Assembly: GCA_026192395.1 (NCBI GenBank)
Contig: WACF01000001.1
Location: 3,098,309-3,162,308 of the forward strand
Length of the DNA: 64,000 nucleotides
Direction: 5' to 3'
From: Proteobacteria bacterium 005FR1
GTDB taxonomy: Bacteria; Pseudomonadota; Gammaproteobacteria; Pseudomonadales; Cellvibrionaceae
Part shown: one piece after another, positions 1 through 9,158 of the stretch
Numbering within the stretch: the first letter of the stretch is position 1
Layout of the letters: each line of letters opens with the position of its first letter
Notes under the pieces: generated by a model
What the model saw: only the letters and a program-made list of their open reading frames with translations
What the model was told of the DNA's origin: nothing
Databases searched by the model: none
Made by a program: the position numbers and the translations under genes

Positions 1-293
1 TCCGGGTGCGCTGGATTGACGGTTACGAGATGTCCTTCGATTCCGCTGGCTTGCAGCGCGCACAGCAGGCTGTCAACGGAACGCTTGAGCAGGATCCGAT
101 TATGTATATGGACCTGATATACGCCTACACTTTTGACGGCCTGTTGGGCGACGGTCAGACCCGGCTGGAGCTGGGCGCCTACAATTTGGCGGACGAATTC
201 CCCGATCCTATTCTGAACCTGGGTGGAATCGAGACCTTCGTTCACGACGTACGGGGGCGCCGATACACCTTCCGGCTGAGTCACGACTTCTGA
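1..293 (+). CDS. TonB-dependent receptor, C-terminal fragment
   Basis: This is the end of an outer-membrane protein whose start lies before the window. The frame is open from the first bases and ends in TGA. The last ~95 residues alternate polar and hydrophobic positions as beta-barrel strands do. They include the pattern LELGAYNLADEFPDP, typical of the last strands of TonB-dependent receptors, and finish on a terminal Phe, the usual C-terminal signature for insertion by the BAM complex. A strong hairpin terminator follows at once. The substrate cannot be told from this piece. The family assignment is good; the specificity is unknown. Confidence 0.8.
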   Translation, partial: RVRWIDGYEMSFDSAGLQRAQQAVNGTLEQDPIMYMDLIYAYTFDGLLGDGQTRLELGAYNLADEFPDPILNLGGIETFVHDVRGRRYTFRLSHDF

Positions 294-323
294 TCGCCGT
301 TTGCTGACACACGGTCGAGTCGC

Positions 324-354
324 AAAGCCCCGATTGTATGGTCGGGGCTTTTTT
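324..354 (+). terminator. Rho-independent terminator after the TonB receptor
   Basis: A perfect 9-bp stem AAGCCCCGA / TCGGGGCTT with an 8-nt loop is followed by a run of T. It lies about 30 bp after the receptor stop codon. Confidence 0.85.
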
Positions 355-538
355 ATCGACGGGTTTTCACGTCCCGCACGAGTAGGGCCTGCAGACAAGA
401 TGCAAATTGCGACTAGTGTCTCTGCGGGATAATCCTTCGCGTCATCTCTGTCACCTCATACTTCCTATGTGTGAACTTCCACGCTGAAACACATCTATAA
501 CTGCAACATTGATCAGGATGATGTATTCGGGAGGCGTT

Positions 539-1864
539 ATGCAGTTCGTCCGTTTGGCGAGGATGGCTTTTGTTTTTTGTTGCCTGGCAGTCACAATGGT
601 GGGCTGTGGCGGCGGGGGCGGTAGTAGTTCGTCGGGACCCGCTACGCAGGAACAATCAGGCTCGGGTTCCGGAGGCGGTAATCAGGGAACCGGGGACGGT
701 GCTAGCGATGACGGAGGCTCTGGTTCTGACGGCGGCGCTGGCTCTGGCGAAGGCGACGGTGGCGCGGTCACTCGTAGCTATCTCGCCCCGAACAACTACG
801 CAACGGTTTCCGACTGCCTTCCGTTCAAAGGGAGCGAAGTGAGCGAACTGAAAATATTCTTCCTGAATATTGGCAGTGTTCCCCACTTCGATGCCATCGT
901 TGACGACGCGGTCGCCGACTTTGAAAACATTTCTCCCTGGAATGAATTCTCACAAAACGTCGCCTTCTACCGGCTCGACCTGAGCGATCCCGCCGCGCTG
1001 GGATGCGACGGCAGCGGCAGGTACAGCTGCGATGACGAAAAGGTTCACCAGGCCATCCAGGCGCAATGTTCGGTTGACGATGTAAGAGGCATCCTCAAGA
1101 TTGCCTTGGCAGAAGCGGACCACTTTGGCGCGTTGGGTGAAGTCACCTATGTCACCACTCGCCCGGAATGGGTCGAGCAAAGCGAGGTGGTCGACCGGCT
1201 GGGTCAGATGGTGATTCACCAGGTGGGCCACGATTTTGGCCTGGCAGATTACATGCACGCCAACTACCGTTCCAACGGCCTCGCCATTCAGGGTTGGGAC
1301 AGCGCTGTTTCGCGACAGTGGCTGAATCTGGACGGACCGGGCTGCCCCAAGTGGTGTGACTCCTTCAAACCCGTTGCGGAGTACACGATGTCAGCGAGCG
1401 CCGAGTGCAAGAACTTCACCGATCGCAACTCCTGTGCATCATTCAATCGCAGGGCGGATGGTCAATGTGACGACGTGGATGGCGACGGTCACCCGGACTG
1501 CTGTGCCTGGACGGAAGGCGGCACTGACGACTATTTCGAATCCAGCTGTACGCCGGTTTCCGGAACCGAAGACATCGGTCTGGCCTGCGCCAATAACGCC
1601 GGTTGCTACTATGGTGGTGCGCACGGCAACAATTCCTGGCGGCCAGTGAAAAGCGCTCCGGAGAGCATCATGTTTTCCGAACATGCCGAGGCCTTCGACA
1701 CGGTTTCCCAAGAAGCGATCCGCGAGGTGATGCGGTGCTGTGCATCGGGAGAATCGACGACAGGTGCCTGCGAAGAGTATCGCGAGCAATTCGCCGACTT
1801 TCTCGCCGACGTCATGGAGTTCAAGGACCGACTGGGGTCCTGCGGAGTAGTCGCAGCGCAATAG
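539..1864 (+). CDS. Metzincin-like lipoprotein with Gln in place of the catalytic Glu
   Basis: Secreted lipoprotein of 441 residues. The start at 539 is chosen because GGGAGG lies 4 bases upstream and because it gives a clean signal with lipobox Val-Gly-Cys23. Residues 24-75 are a Gly/Ser/Asp linker, typical of tethered surface proteins. Around residues 227-237 the sequence is HQVGHDFGLAD, the metzincin zinc motif HExxHxxGxx(H/D) with Gln228 replacing the catalytic Glu and Asp237 as third ligand. A Met-turn-like SIM follows with Met378. The C-terminal half is Cys-rich and holds a DVDGDG calcium-loop-like stretch at about 1476-1494. The fold call comes from these motifs. If the Gln is real, the protein should bind zinc but be poorly active or inactive as a protease. 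Its partners are unknown, and it stands alone between two hairpins. Confidence 0.6.
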   Translation: MQFVRLARMAFVFCCLAVTMVGCGGGGGSSSSGPATQEQSGSGSGGGNQGTGDGASDDGGSGSDGGAGSGEGDGGAVTRSYLAPNNYATVSDCLPFKGSEVSELKIFFLNIGSVPHFDAIVDDAVADFENISPWNEFSQNVAFYRLDLSDPAALGCDGSGRYSCDDEKVHQAIQAQCSVDDVRGILKIALAEADHFGALGEVTYVTTRPEWVEQSEVVDRLGQMVIHQVGHDFGLADYMHANYRSNGLAIQGWDSAVSRQWLNLDGPGCPKWCDSFKPVAEYTMSASAECKNFTDRNSCASFNRRADGQCDDVDGDGHPDCCAWTEGGTDDYFESSCTPVSGTEDIGLACANNAGCYYGGAHGNNSWRPVKSAPESIMFSEHAEAFDTVSQEAIREVMRCCASGESTTGACEEYREQFADFLADVMEFKDRLGSCGVVAAQ

Positions 1865-1886
1865 TAAACCGCTCGGCTTCCAGTCA

Positions 1887-1927
1887 GACCCGTGGCGACC
1901 ATGCGGTTGCCACGGGTCATTGTTTTT
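1887..1927 (+). terminator. Rho-independent terminator after the metzincin-like gene
   Basis: The 10-bp inverted repeat GACCCGTGGC / GCCACGGGTC is followed by ATTGTTTTT, 22 bp after the stop codon. Confidence 0.8.
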
Positions 1928-2053
1928 GGCCCTTCAGCCTACCTCAGCGGCACCACTCCTGCACTCGCCTTCAAATCACCTCCTGACTGGCATCTGGCAC
2001 AGTGACTGCTTCAAGCCGGTGCTCACATGGATTTATCAGAGGAGAGCAAGGCG

Positions 2054-2611
2054 ATGAGCGATGAACTCAAGCAGCGAAAAATTGCATTTCTCGCGACCGA
2101 CGGCTTCGAGCAAAGCGAGCTCGAAGAGCCGCTGAAGGCGATCCGGGACGCGGGCGCTGAATGCGACGTGATTGCGCCGAAAAGCGGCGAGATCCAGGGC
2201 ATGAAGCACCACGACAAGGGCGACAAGGTAAAGGTGGACAAAACCCTCGACGAGGTCTCCGCCGACGACTACGACGGGCTGGTGCTTCCGGGGGGAGTCG
2301 CCAACCCGGACGCGCTGCGCATGTCGCAAAAGGCGGTGGACTTTGCCAAGGAATTCTTTCGTCAGCGCAAACCAGTGGCCGCCATCTGTCACGGCCCCTG
2401 GCTGCTGGTGGAAGCGGACGTGGTGAAGGGTCGCCAGGTGACTTCCTGGCCCAGCCTGCAGACAGATCTGCGCAACGCCGGCGCGCAATGGGTGGACGAG
2501 GAATGTGTGGTCGATAACGGACTCGTCACCAGCCGCAAGCCGGACGATTTGCCCGCATTCACCGAGAAAGCAATCAAAGCCTTCGCGCAACAGCGTTCAG
2601 CGGCGGCGTGA
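2054..2611 (+). CDS. DJ-1/PfpI family protein (type 1 glutamine amidotransferase-like)
   Basis: Cytoplasmic protein of about 185 residues covering the whole DJ-1/PfpI fold. It opens with a beta strand KIAFLATDGFEQSELEEP, carrying the conserved Glu that pairs with the nucleophile, and has the nucleophile elbow AICHGPW with the reactive Cys. Family members are deglycase/glyoxalase-like or stress chaperones (YhbO, YajL, PfpI); the exact substrate cannot be read from sequence. An upstream ATG at 2027 is in frame but has no ribosome site. The ATG at 2054 has AGAGGAGAG about 9 bases before it, so I use that one. A terminator follows, so the gene is probably a single transcription unit. Confidence 0.88.
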   Translation: MSDELKQRKIAFLATDGFEQSELEEPLKAIRDAGAECDVIAPKSGEIQGMKHHDKGDKVKVDKTLDEVSADDYDGLVLPGGVANPDALRMSQKAVDFAKEFFRQRKPVAAICHGPWLLVEADVVKGRQVTSWPSLQTDLRNAGAQWVDEECVVDNGLVTSRKPDDLPAFTEKAIKAFAQQRSAAA

Positions 2612-2622
2612 TGTGACTACCC

Positions 2623-2653
2623 CGGGGCTGCTGGTATTTTGCAGCCCCGTTTT
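2623..2653 (+). terminator. Rho-independent terminator after the PfpI gene
   Basis: The stem CGGGGCTGC / GCAGCCCCG (9 bp, 9-nt loop) is followed by TTTT. The remaining bases up to 2890 show no gene. Confidence 0.8.
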
Positions 2654-2889
2654 CCACGAACCTTTTCCCTACCTGTTGCCGGGTTTTTTCGTCCTTCCGC
2701 AGCAGCACCATCTGCGGGTCAGTGCCTTGCCTTACGATTCCAAACCAAGTCTCTCTTGGGTTTGGCGCGATTAAGCATTAAATTTCCGGGTTGCGCCCGT
2801 TTCAGGCCGCCGGGTCCCTGGCTAATCGCCTGATGACCTCTCAGCGGTCTGCAAATAATCAGAATAAGTACAGAAAGCCCGGAGTAGTC

Positions 2890-5331
2890 GTGGAATACAA
2901 AAACGAGCGATCGGCGCGAGCACCGATCAAGGCCTTGTCCTGTTTGCTAGGTTTGACAGCTTTCGCGCTCTCGCCTTTACCGGTCCTCGCCGAAGAAGAC
3001 GTCCTCGTTCAGGCGGAATTCACTGCAGAGCAACCCATCCGGCTCAGTCGCATCGAAGCGAGCGAAGCCAACATCAGTTTGGATGGCGTTCTGGATGAAG
3101 CGGTGTGGAAGGACATTCCGACCATTGACTCCATGCAGGTCGTGCGTCCGGATACTCTTGCCGCTGCTTCCCTGCGAACCGAAACACGCATTTTTTACAA
3201 CGACCGCGGCATTTACGTCGGGGTGATGAATTACCAGGATCCGGGCACAATGGTGGCGCGCCTCAGCTCCCGGGATCAGTTCCTGCAGCGGGACGGCTAC
3301 GTGCTGGCGATCGACCCCTCTGGACAGGGTATCTACGGCTATTTCATGCGGATTAGCCTGGGGGGCTCCAAGACCGACGCGACCATCCTTCCCGAGCGGC
3401 AGTTCAACCGCCAATGGGATGGCCCCTGGGAGGCATTCACCGCACAGAATGAAGTCGGCTGGACCGCCGAGATGTTCATTCCCTGGTCGATGATGGCCCT
3501 GCCTCGTTCCGTGGAGACACGGCGCATTGGCATCTACACCGAGCGCCAGGTGGCGCACCTGGGCGAGGTCTGGTCCTGGCCCGCACTGCCGGGCACCCGC
3601 AATGCGTTTCTGTCCGGATTCCAGCCCTTCGAAGTGATGGACGTGAGTCCCAAACAGCAGCTGACCTACTATCCCTTTGTGTCATCTACTTATGACGCGC
3701 TGAAGGAGGAAACGGATTACCGGGTGGGTACGGACATCTACTGGCGGCCGTCCGGCAACATGCAACTATCTGCCACGCTAAATCCGGATTTCGGCACCGT
3801 GGAATCGGATGATGTGGTAGTGAACCTCGGTGCCTATGAGACCTTCTTCCCAGAAAAGCGACCCTTCTTCCTGGAGGGGCAGGATGTATTCATCACCTCG
3901 CCCCGCAACTCCGGCGGACCCTTCGGCCCTACGACGCTTTTGAATACCCGCCGCATCGGCAGTCAACCCGACTTCGACGTGCCCGACGATGTGGATGTGG
4001 TGCCGACCGATCTGAGTCGTCCCACGGATTTGATCGGCGCTGGCAAATTTACCGGGCAGTCCGGCAACTGGCGCTACGGCACTCTGCTGGCGGTGGAAGA
4101 TGATTCCGAGGTTAGCGGATTTTTGCCGGATGGCACCCGGGTGACGCTTGAAGCACAAGGACGTGACTACGCAGTGGGTCGCCTGCTTTACGAGGACACC
4201 AGCTCCGGTGGACGCCGCTCCGTTGGCTGGCTCGGCACCCATGCTGCCATGCCCGACTACAACGCCATGGTCAACGGCCTGGACTTCCATTACTTCTCGG
4301 CCGACGCCAAATGGATTTTCGACGGCCAGCTGGTGCACAGTGATGTCGACGATGTAACTGGCAGTGGCATGTTCTTCGATATCAACTACCGACCGACGCA
4401 GGGTGTGCATCACTCAATCGATGCAACTTACCTGGATGACAAACTCGACATCAACGATCTGGGATACGTACAGCGCAACGATCATATCCAGCTGGATTAC
4501 CGATTCAGCGTCAATGAATCAGGGCTCGATCATGTCAAGTCGCGCAACCGGTCCGTCAATGTCACCAACCAGTGGAACACCGACGGCCGCCCGGTGCGCC
4601 TTGGTCTGTTCGTGGGGCAGCGGACCACCTATCTCAACAACACTGAATCCCACTTCACGCTCCGCTACTTCCCGCCTCGTGTGGACGACCGTCTCAGTCG
4701 CGGCAATGGCACTTACAAGATCCCCGAGCGCTGGAGCCTGAGCACAGGTTGGGAGAGCGACCGCTCGCGACCGGTCAGTGTGGAACTGGATACGACGATT
4801 CAGGATGAAGATCTCGGAGAGACCAACTGGCGCGGCAACCTGGGTTTCAACTGGCGACCCATGGACACCTTCTCCTTCGGGCTTAACCTGGGCTACACCG
4901 ATCGCGAAGGCTGGCTCATTCATCAGAGCGATGGCAAGTTCACCTCCTATGAGGCCAACCAATGGTCGCCGGAACTGGAAATGGATTACTTCATCACCGC
5001 CCGGCAGCAACTGCGCTTCAAACTGCAGTGGACCGGTATCCGCGCCTTCGAAAGCGACTTCTATGCGGTGGACCAAAGCCACGTGGACTACCTGGATCCG
5101 ATCGCGCGGCCGGAGGAAGCTTCAGGGGACTTCACCATCAGCCGTCTGAGCTTCCAGGCACGCTATCGCTGGGAAATCGCCCCTCTGTCGGATCTGTTCT
5201 TCGTCTACACCCGCGGTGGCAACTTGCCAGGGACGACGGACGAGGACTTCAATGGCCTGTTACAGGAAGCCTGGGCTGAAGAGGTGGTGGATACCTGGGT
5301 GCTGAAGTTGCGTTACCGGCTGGGGGGGTAA
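2890..5331 (+). CDS. DUF5916 outer-membrane protein with N-terminal CBM9-like domain
   Basis: Exported protein of about 813 residues. The GTG start at 2890 has GGAG 5 bases upstream and leads into a signal peptide ending near LPVLAEED; longer ATG starts at 2791 and 2833 lack a ribosome site. After the signal comes a carbohydrate-binding family 9-like domain, recognised by ISLDGVLDEAVW, the NDRGIYVGV strand and the ENEVGWTAEMFIPW-type ending. The rest is a long stretch of amphipathic strands (DUF5916) with motifs such as FFPEKRPFFLEG that are characteristic of the family. It probably forms an outer-membrane barrel and may handle a glycan or another ligand, but no substrate has been assigned. 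It stands alone, convergent with pqqC. Confidence 0.8.
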   Translation: MEYKNERSARAPIKALSCLLGLTAFALSPLPVLAEEDVLVQAEFTAEQPIRLSRIEASEANISLDGVLDEAVWKDIPTIDSMQVVRPDTLAAASLRTETRIFYNDRGIYVGVMNYQDPGTMVARLSSRDQFLQRDGYVLAIDPSGQGIYGYFMRISLGGSKTDATILPERQFNRQWDGPWEAFTAQNEVGWTAEMFIPWSMMALPRSVETRRIGIYTERQVAHLGEVWSWPALPGTRNAFLSGFQPFEVMDVSPKQQLTYYPFVSSTYDALKEETDYRVGTDIYWRPSGNMQLSATLNPDFGTVESDDVVVNLGAYETFFPEKRPFFLEGQDVFITSPRNSGGPFGPTTLLNTRRIGSQPDFDVPDDVDVVPTDLSRPTDLIGAGKFTGQSGNWRYGTLLAVEDDSEVSGFLPDGTRVTLEAQGRDYAVGRLLYEDTSSGGRRSVGWLGTHAAMPDYNAMVNGLDFHYFSADAKWIFDGQLVHSDVDDVTGSGMFFDINYRPTQGVHHSIDATYLDDKLDINDLGYVQRNDHIQLDYRFSVNESGLDHVKSRNRSVNVTNQWNTDGRPVRLGLFVGQRTTYLNNTESHFTLRYFPPRVDDRLSRGNGTYKIPERWSLSTGWESDRSRPVSVELDTTIQDEDLGETNWRGNLGFNWRPMDTFSFGLNLGYTDREGWLIHQSDGKFTSYEANQWSPELEMDYFITARQQLRFKLQWTGIRAFESDFYAVDQSHVDYLDPIARPEEASGDFTISRLSFQARYRWEIAPLSDLFFVYTRGGNLPGTTDEDFNGLLQEAWAEEVVDTWVLKLRYRLGG

Positions 5332-5492
5332 CGCGCGCATTCTGCGCGTGTGAGACGAGAGATGTGAAGTGAGATGAAAGACAAGTAGGTGAGCCTTCGT
5401 GGTCGCTACTCCTGCTACTCCGCACCGCCAAATATCATCGTCTCGTGATGACGGCACCTGGCTTACTGCCCTTTCATCTCACGGCTAACCTC

Positions 5493-6227
5493 TTACGAGT
5501 CCGTCTTCATCCCACAACTATGAAAGGGCGGCTCGTCGTAAACGTAGGCGAGCTGCATCGCGTCCAACATCGACCAGAGGATATCGAGCTTGAATTGAAG
5601 GATATTCAGGGCGTGTTCCTGCTGCTCGCGGGTTTTGAAATAATCCAGCGTGATCGCCAGTCCATGCTCGACGTCGCGGCGCGCTTCACTCAGGCGAGTG
5701 CGAAAATAGCGATAACCTTCCGCGTCGATCCAGGGATAGTGTTCCGGCCAGGTGGATAGACGATTCTGATGAATCTGTGGGGCAAACAGTTCGGTCAGTG
5801 AAGAACAGGCCGCTTCTTGCCAGCTGGCGCTGCGGGCGAAATTGACATACGCATCGCAGGCGAAGCGCACACCGGGCAGCACATGTTCCTGAGAAATGAT
5901 TTCTTCCCGCGTTAGTCCCACAGCCTCGCCGAGTCGCAGCCAGGCTTCGATGCCCCCTTCCTCTCCCTCGCGGCCATCGTGGTCGAGAATTCGCTGAATC
6001 CACTGTCGTCGCACATCGCGCTCTTTGCAGTTGGCGAGAATGGCGGCGTCCTTGATGGGAATAGAGATCTGATAATAATAGCGGTTCGCCACCCAGCCCT
6101 GAATCTGCTTCTTCGTGCTCTTGCCCGCATTCATGTTCACCTGAAAAGGGTGATGGATGTGGTAAAGGCGGCCCTTCGCACGCAGGGCCTTTTCGAATTC
6201 ATCGCGAGTCAGGGCTTGATCGGTCAT
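5493..6227 (-). CDS. pqqC: Pyrroloquinoline-quinone synthase PqqC
   Basis: PqqC carries out the final step of PQQ synthesis: ring closure and eight-electron, O2-dependent oxidation of AHQQ to PQQ, without a metal. The 244-residue protein matches the usual family length of about 250. It has the helical PqqC/TenA fold with the conserved early stretch [15 protein letters not shown] and ANRYYYQ, which line the substrate pocket. It is the last gene of the pqq operon, 9 bp after pqqE. In most genomes pqqC follows pqqB, so its position at the end is unusual. Confidence 0.96.
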   Translation of the reverse strand: MTDQALTRDEFEKALRAKGRLYHIHHPFQVNMNAGKSTKKQIQGWVANRYYYQISIPIKDAAILANCKERDVRRQWIQRILDHDGREGEEGGIEAWLRLGEAVGLTREEIISQEHVLPGVRFACDAYVNFARSASWQEAACSSLTELFAPQIHQNRLSTWPEHYPWIDAEGYRYFRTRLSEARRDVEHGLAITLDYFKTREQQEHALNILQFKLDILWSMLDAMQLAYVYDEPPFHSCGMKTDS

Positions 6228-6236
6228 CGTCAGATC

Positions 6237-7400
6237 CTAGGATTTTTCTTCGGCGATTTTCTTTGCATTGCGCGGATTGCGGAACACCAGTGTTTGCACC
6301 TCATCGGCGCTGCGCTGGGCCGCTTCCACGGCTTCCGTTATCTTGTGATGATGTGGCGACAGACTGCAGACCGGGTCCGCATTGCTCGCATCACCAGTTA
6401 GCAAAAAGGCCTGACAGCGGCAGCCGCCCAAATCGATTTCCCGCTCGGGGCAGGTCCGACAAGGCTCGCGCATCCAGTCCAGGCCGCGAAAGCGATGGAA
6501 CAAATCCGATTCCAGCCAGATGTCTTTCAGGCTGCTTTCTTTAACGTTCGGAATCTCCAAACCGGGAATCACATGCGCGCTCTGGCAAGGCAGGACTTCG
6601 CCTTTTGGGTTCACGGTGATGAAAGTAGTGCCCCAGCCGTTGCTGCACTTTTTCGGTCGGTCGTCGTAATAATCGGGGGCCACAAAGAACACGTCCATCT
6701 CGCCGGGATGCTGTGCGCGGAACTCGTTGGTGACTCGTTCGGCGTCCTCCAGCTGCTTTTTGCTCGGCAGCAATTCATCGCGATTGTGCAGGGCCCAACC
6801 GTAGTACTGGCTGTTGGCCAGTTCCACAAATTCCGCACCCAGGGCGAGCGCCTGTTCCAGAAAGGGCTTTACCTGATGAAGATTGTGGCGGTGCAGCACG
6901 AAATTGAGTCCCAGCGGCAATTCATGCTCCACCACTTTCTTTGCCATCGCCAGCTTGTGATCAAAACTGTCGGTGCCGCCGAAGTAGGCGTTGGACTCGG
7001 CATCACTGCCCTGGAAGCTGATCTGGATGTGCCGCAGCCCCGCGTACTTGAACGCGCGGATTTTCTCCTCGTCGAGGCCGATCGCGGACGTGATCAGATT
7101 GCAGAAAAAGCCCATGTCATTGGCTTCGCGAATTAACTGTTCCAGATCCGGCCGCACCAGCGGCTCGCCACCGGAAAACCCCAATTGCACTGCGCCCAGC
7201 TCGCGCGCCTGGCGCATCACATCAAGCCATTGTTGCGTGCTCAATTCTTCCTTGCGGGAACTGGGAAGCTGCAGTGGATTGGAACAGTAGGGACACTGCA
7301 AAGGGCAGGCGTAGGTGAGTTCGGCCAATAACCACATGGGAATTGGCTTGCTTTCGGCTGGCTTGTTCTCGGGTGAACCGTGAGGCTGAAAATCTTGCAT
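6237..7400 (-). CDS. pqqE: PqqA peptide cyclase PqqE (radical SAM/SPASM)
   Basis: PqqE forms the carbon-carbon bond between the Glu and Tyr side chains of PqqA, working with PqqD. The 387-residue protein has the radical-SAM cluster motif CPLQCPYC near the N terminus, a GGEPLVRPDL (GGE) SAM-binding motif, and a C-terminal SPASM domain with several Cys (for example EPCRTCPEREIDLGGCRC) for auxiliary iron-sulfur clusters. It lies 21 bp after pqqD and 9 bp before pqqC, clearly in one operon. Length and motifs are standard. Confidence 0.97.
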   Translation of the reverse strand: MQDFQPHGSPENKPAESKPIPMWLLAELTYACPLQCPYCSNPLQLPSSRKEELSTQQWLDVMRQARELGAVQLGFSGGEPLVRPDLEQLIREANDMGFFCNLITSAIGLDEEKIRAFKYAGLRHIQISFQGSDAESNAYFGGTDSFDHKLAMAKKVVEHELPLGLNFVLHRHNLHQVKPFLEQALALGAEFVELANSQYYGWALHNRDELLPSKKQLEDAERVTNEFRAQHPGEMDVFFVAPDYYDDRPKKCSNGWGTTFITVNPKGEVLPCQSAHVIPGLEIPNVKESSLKDIWLESDLFHRFRGLDWMREPCRTCPEREIDLGGCRCQAFLLTGDASNADPVCSLSPHHHKITEAVEAAQRSADEVQTLVFRNPRNAKKIAEEKS

Positions 7401-7421
7401 GGTATTACCAATTCGAAACCG

Positions 7422-7700
7422 TCAGGCGGGGACGATCCAGTGCTGCTGTTGTGCGTCCTGCAAAAATTCCCGAACGTCTTGCGCAATGCCGTCCGCGTCG
7501 GGAAACTGCCGTTCCAGATCCGCCACCATTGCGTTCAAGGTTGTCGGCTGGGTGCAACGCTGCATGATCTCCGCGGCGCTGCCGCTCAGCTGGATCAACC
7601 CTTCCGGGTACAGGAGCACGTGGCAGTTTTGCGCCGGCTCCCATTGCAGGCGGTAGCGGGGATTGAGGACGAATGAGTCTTTGTTGATATCGAATGTCAT
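7422..7700 (-). CDS. pqqD: PQQ biosynthesis peptide chaperone PqqD
   Basis: PqqD binds the PqqA precursor peptide and presents it to PqqE; it is a RiPP recognition element. At 92 residues it is the normal size. It shows the family pattern: a beta N terminus (PRYRLQWEPAQ), the strand VLLYPEGLIQLSGSAAEI, then helices. The ATG at 7700 fits better than a TTG two codons earlier. The gap of about 160 bp to pqqB holds an inverted pair of REP-like elements. Confidence 0.94.
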   Translation of the reverse strand: MTFDINKDSFVLNPRYRLQWEPAQNCHVLLYPEGLIQLSGSAAEIMQRCTQPTTLNAMVADLERQFPDADGIAQDVREFLQDAQQQHWIVPA

Positions 7701-7742
7701 CAGCAATGGCCAGATTTTTTGCGGTAATCTTCAGCGAGACTT

Positions 7743-7829
7743 CGTCATTCCGGCGCAGGCCGGAATCCATAGGGCGACACGGGAGTAGCTCAGGCTTCTG
7801 TTCTCCGGCCTACGCCGGAATGACGCGGG
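7743..7829. repeat. REP-like inverted pair between pqqD and pqqB
   Basis: The left unit CGTCATTCCGGCGCAGGCC continues as GGAATCCAT (7743-7770). The right unit (7801-7829) is its inverted copy, CCGGCCTACGCCGGAATGACG. Each unit is itself a hairpin. The same element recurs near 27425, 29703 and 29759. It splits the pqq operon and could affect message stability between pqqB and pqqD. Confidence 0.85.
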
Positions 7830-7859
7830 AGAGGCAATGCCTTCGCAGGTGCTCCCCGG

Positions 7860-8771
7860 TTACAGCTCGAACTCCATCCCGTCGTACGCCACTTCGACCC
7901 CCTGTTGCTCCACTATGCTCCGCTGCTCCGACTCTTCGTTAAGGATCGGATTGGTGTTGTTGATGTGAATCAAAATCTTGCGGGCGTCATAATCTTTCAA
8001 CACGTTCAGCATGCCGTTCTCACCGGACTGCGGTAAGTGACCCATATCGGCGGCTTTCTTTTCACCGAGACCCACGACAGCCATTTCATCTTCCTGCCAG
8101 AAAGTACCGTCCACCATCAGGCAATCGGCAGCTTCCATTGCCCGGCGGGTGGAATCACTGATCTGCCCGAGGCCCGGCGCATAGAACAGCTGCTTGCCGC
8201 TGCGGGTGTCACGCACCTGCATGCCGATATTGTCGCCGCGATGAGCCTCGTGACGATGGGGAGAATAGGGCGGTGCCTTACCGTCCACCGGTAGCGCAGT
8301 GAACTCCAGGTGATCGATCCCGGCGATGGCGAAGGACTCCCCTTCGAGCGGCACCGGATGGCGCTCGATACCGCCGTTCCAGTGCTTGAGCAAACTGAAG
8401 ATGGGGAAACCGGTGGTCAGGTCCTGGTACACCGGATCGGTGCAGTAAACCTGATGCGGGCAGCCTTCGCGCAGCATCAGCAGGCCGGTGGTGTGATCGA
8501 TCTGACTGTCCATGAACACGATCGCGCGGATGCCCGTATCGCGCACCGCGCGAGAGGGCTGTAGCGCCGGGAAGGCCTGCAGCTGGGCGAGAATATCGGG
8601 GGAAGTGTTGAACAGCACCCAGTCCTCGCCATTGGAGCTGACCGCAATGGACGACTGGGTTCTCGCCGTGGCTTTGATGCTGCCATTGCGCAGGCCCTGG
8701 CAATTGGGGCAGTTACAGTTCCACTGGGGGAATCCGCCGCCAGCGGCGGCACCGAGTACATGGACGAGCAC
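7860..8771 (-). CDS. pqqB: PqqB, metallo-beta-lactamase-fold PQQ biosynthesis protein
   Basis: PqqB is an iron-dependent hydroxylase of the metallo-beta-lactamase fold, thought to hydroxylate the cross-linked Glu-Tyr intermediate in PQQ synthesis. The GTG start at 8771 has AAGGAGAG just upstream and gives 303 residues, the usual length; a longer frame to 8831 adds an atypical N terminus. It opens with [22 protein letters not shown], the PqqB signature with structural Cys. A second metal-site motif, [17 protein letters not shown], follows. It is preceded by pqqA and a hairpin. Confidence 0.96.
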   Translation of the reverse strand: MLVHVLGAAAGGGFPQWNCNCPNCQGLRNGSIKATARTQSSIAVSSNGEDWVLFNTSPDILAQLQAFPALQPSRAVRDTGIRAIVFMDSQIDHTTGLLMLREGCPHQVYCTDPVYQDLTTGFPIFSLLKHWNGGIERHPVPLEGESFAIAGIDHLEFTALPVDGKAPPYSPHRHEAHRGDNIGMQVRDTRSGKQLFYAPGLGQISDSTRRAMEAADCLMVDGTFWQEDEMAVVGLGEKKAADMGHLPQSGENGMLNVLKDYDARKILIHINNTNPILNEESEQRSIVEQQGVEVAYDGMEFEL

Positions 8772-8833
8772 ACTTCTCTCCTTTCGATTCAGGTCGGGGG
8801 TGATACTAAAAACTGTCGCCCCTGAAAGCAAAA

Positions 8834-8861
8834 CGCCAGAGATACTTACATATCTCTGGCG
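8834..8861 (-). terminator. Hairpin/attenuator between pqqA and pqqB
   Basis: The perfect 11-bp inverted repeat CGCCAGAGATA / TATCTCTGGCG with a 6-nt loop is followed on the minus strand by TTTTGCTTT. It sits 36 bp after the pqqA stop and before the pqqB start. Known pqq operons often make an abundant short pqqA transcript and less full-length message; this hairpin would do that. Confidence 0.75.
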
Positions 8862-8896
8862 TCCGTCGGGGCAAATGCCCCCGGCTAATCCGACAA

Positions 8897-8968
8897 TTAG
8901 CGCTGCTGGAAATACATGGTGATTTCGAAGCCCAGTCGGATTTTGTTGTAAGAAGGTTTAGTCCACAT
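8897..8968 (-). CDS. pqqA: PqqA, PQQ precursor peptide (23 aa)
   Basis: This tiny gene encodes the 23-residue peptide whose Glu and Tyr become PQQ. It reads M-W-T-K-P-S-Y at the start and ends [11 protein letters not shown], with the required Glu15 and Tyr19 spaced as E-x-x-x-Y. The ribosome site AGGAGC lies 8 bases before the ATG. It is the first gene of the pqq operon and is followed by a hairpin. It is easily missed because of its size. Confidence 0.95.
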   Translation of the reverse strand: MWTKPSYNKIRLGFEITMYFQQR

Positions 8969-9158
8969 CGCTAAGTGCTCCTGTATCGCTTGCGGTTTAG
9001 TTATCGAGGTCAAAAGTGTGCATGCTTTGCACAGTAGAGACAACCCAAGCTAGCACGAGTTTTAGCCCTTGTTCGAGTAAAAATTTGTTAGGTGGACTGA
9101 TTTGCCGGGGAGACCGCCCCCCGCTATTCTGAGCGGCTTTCCGTCTGAAACCGATTTC

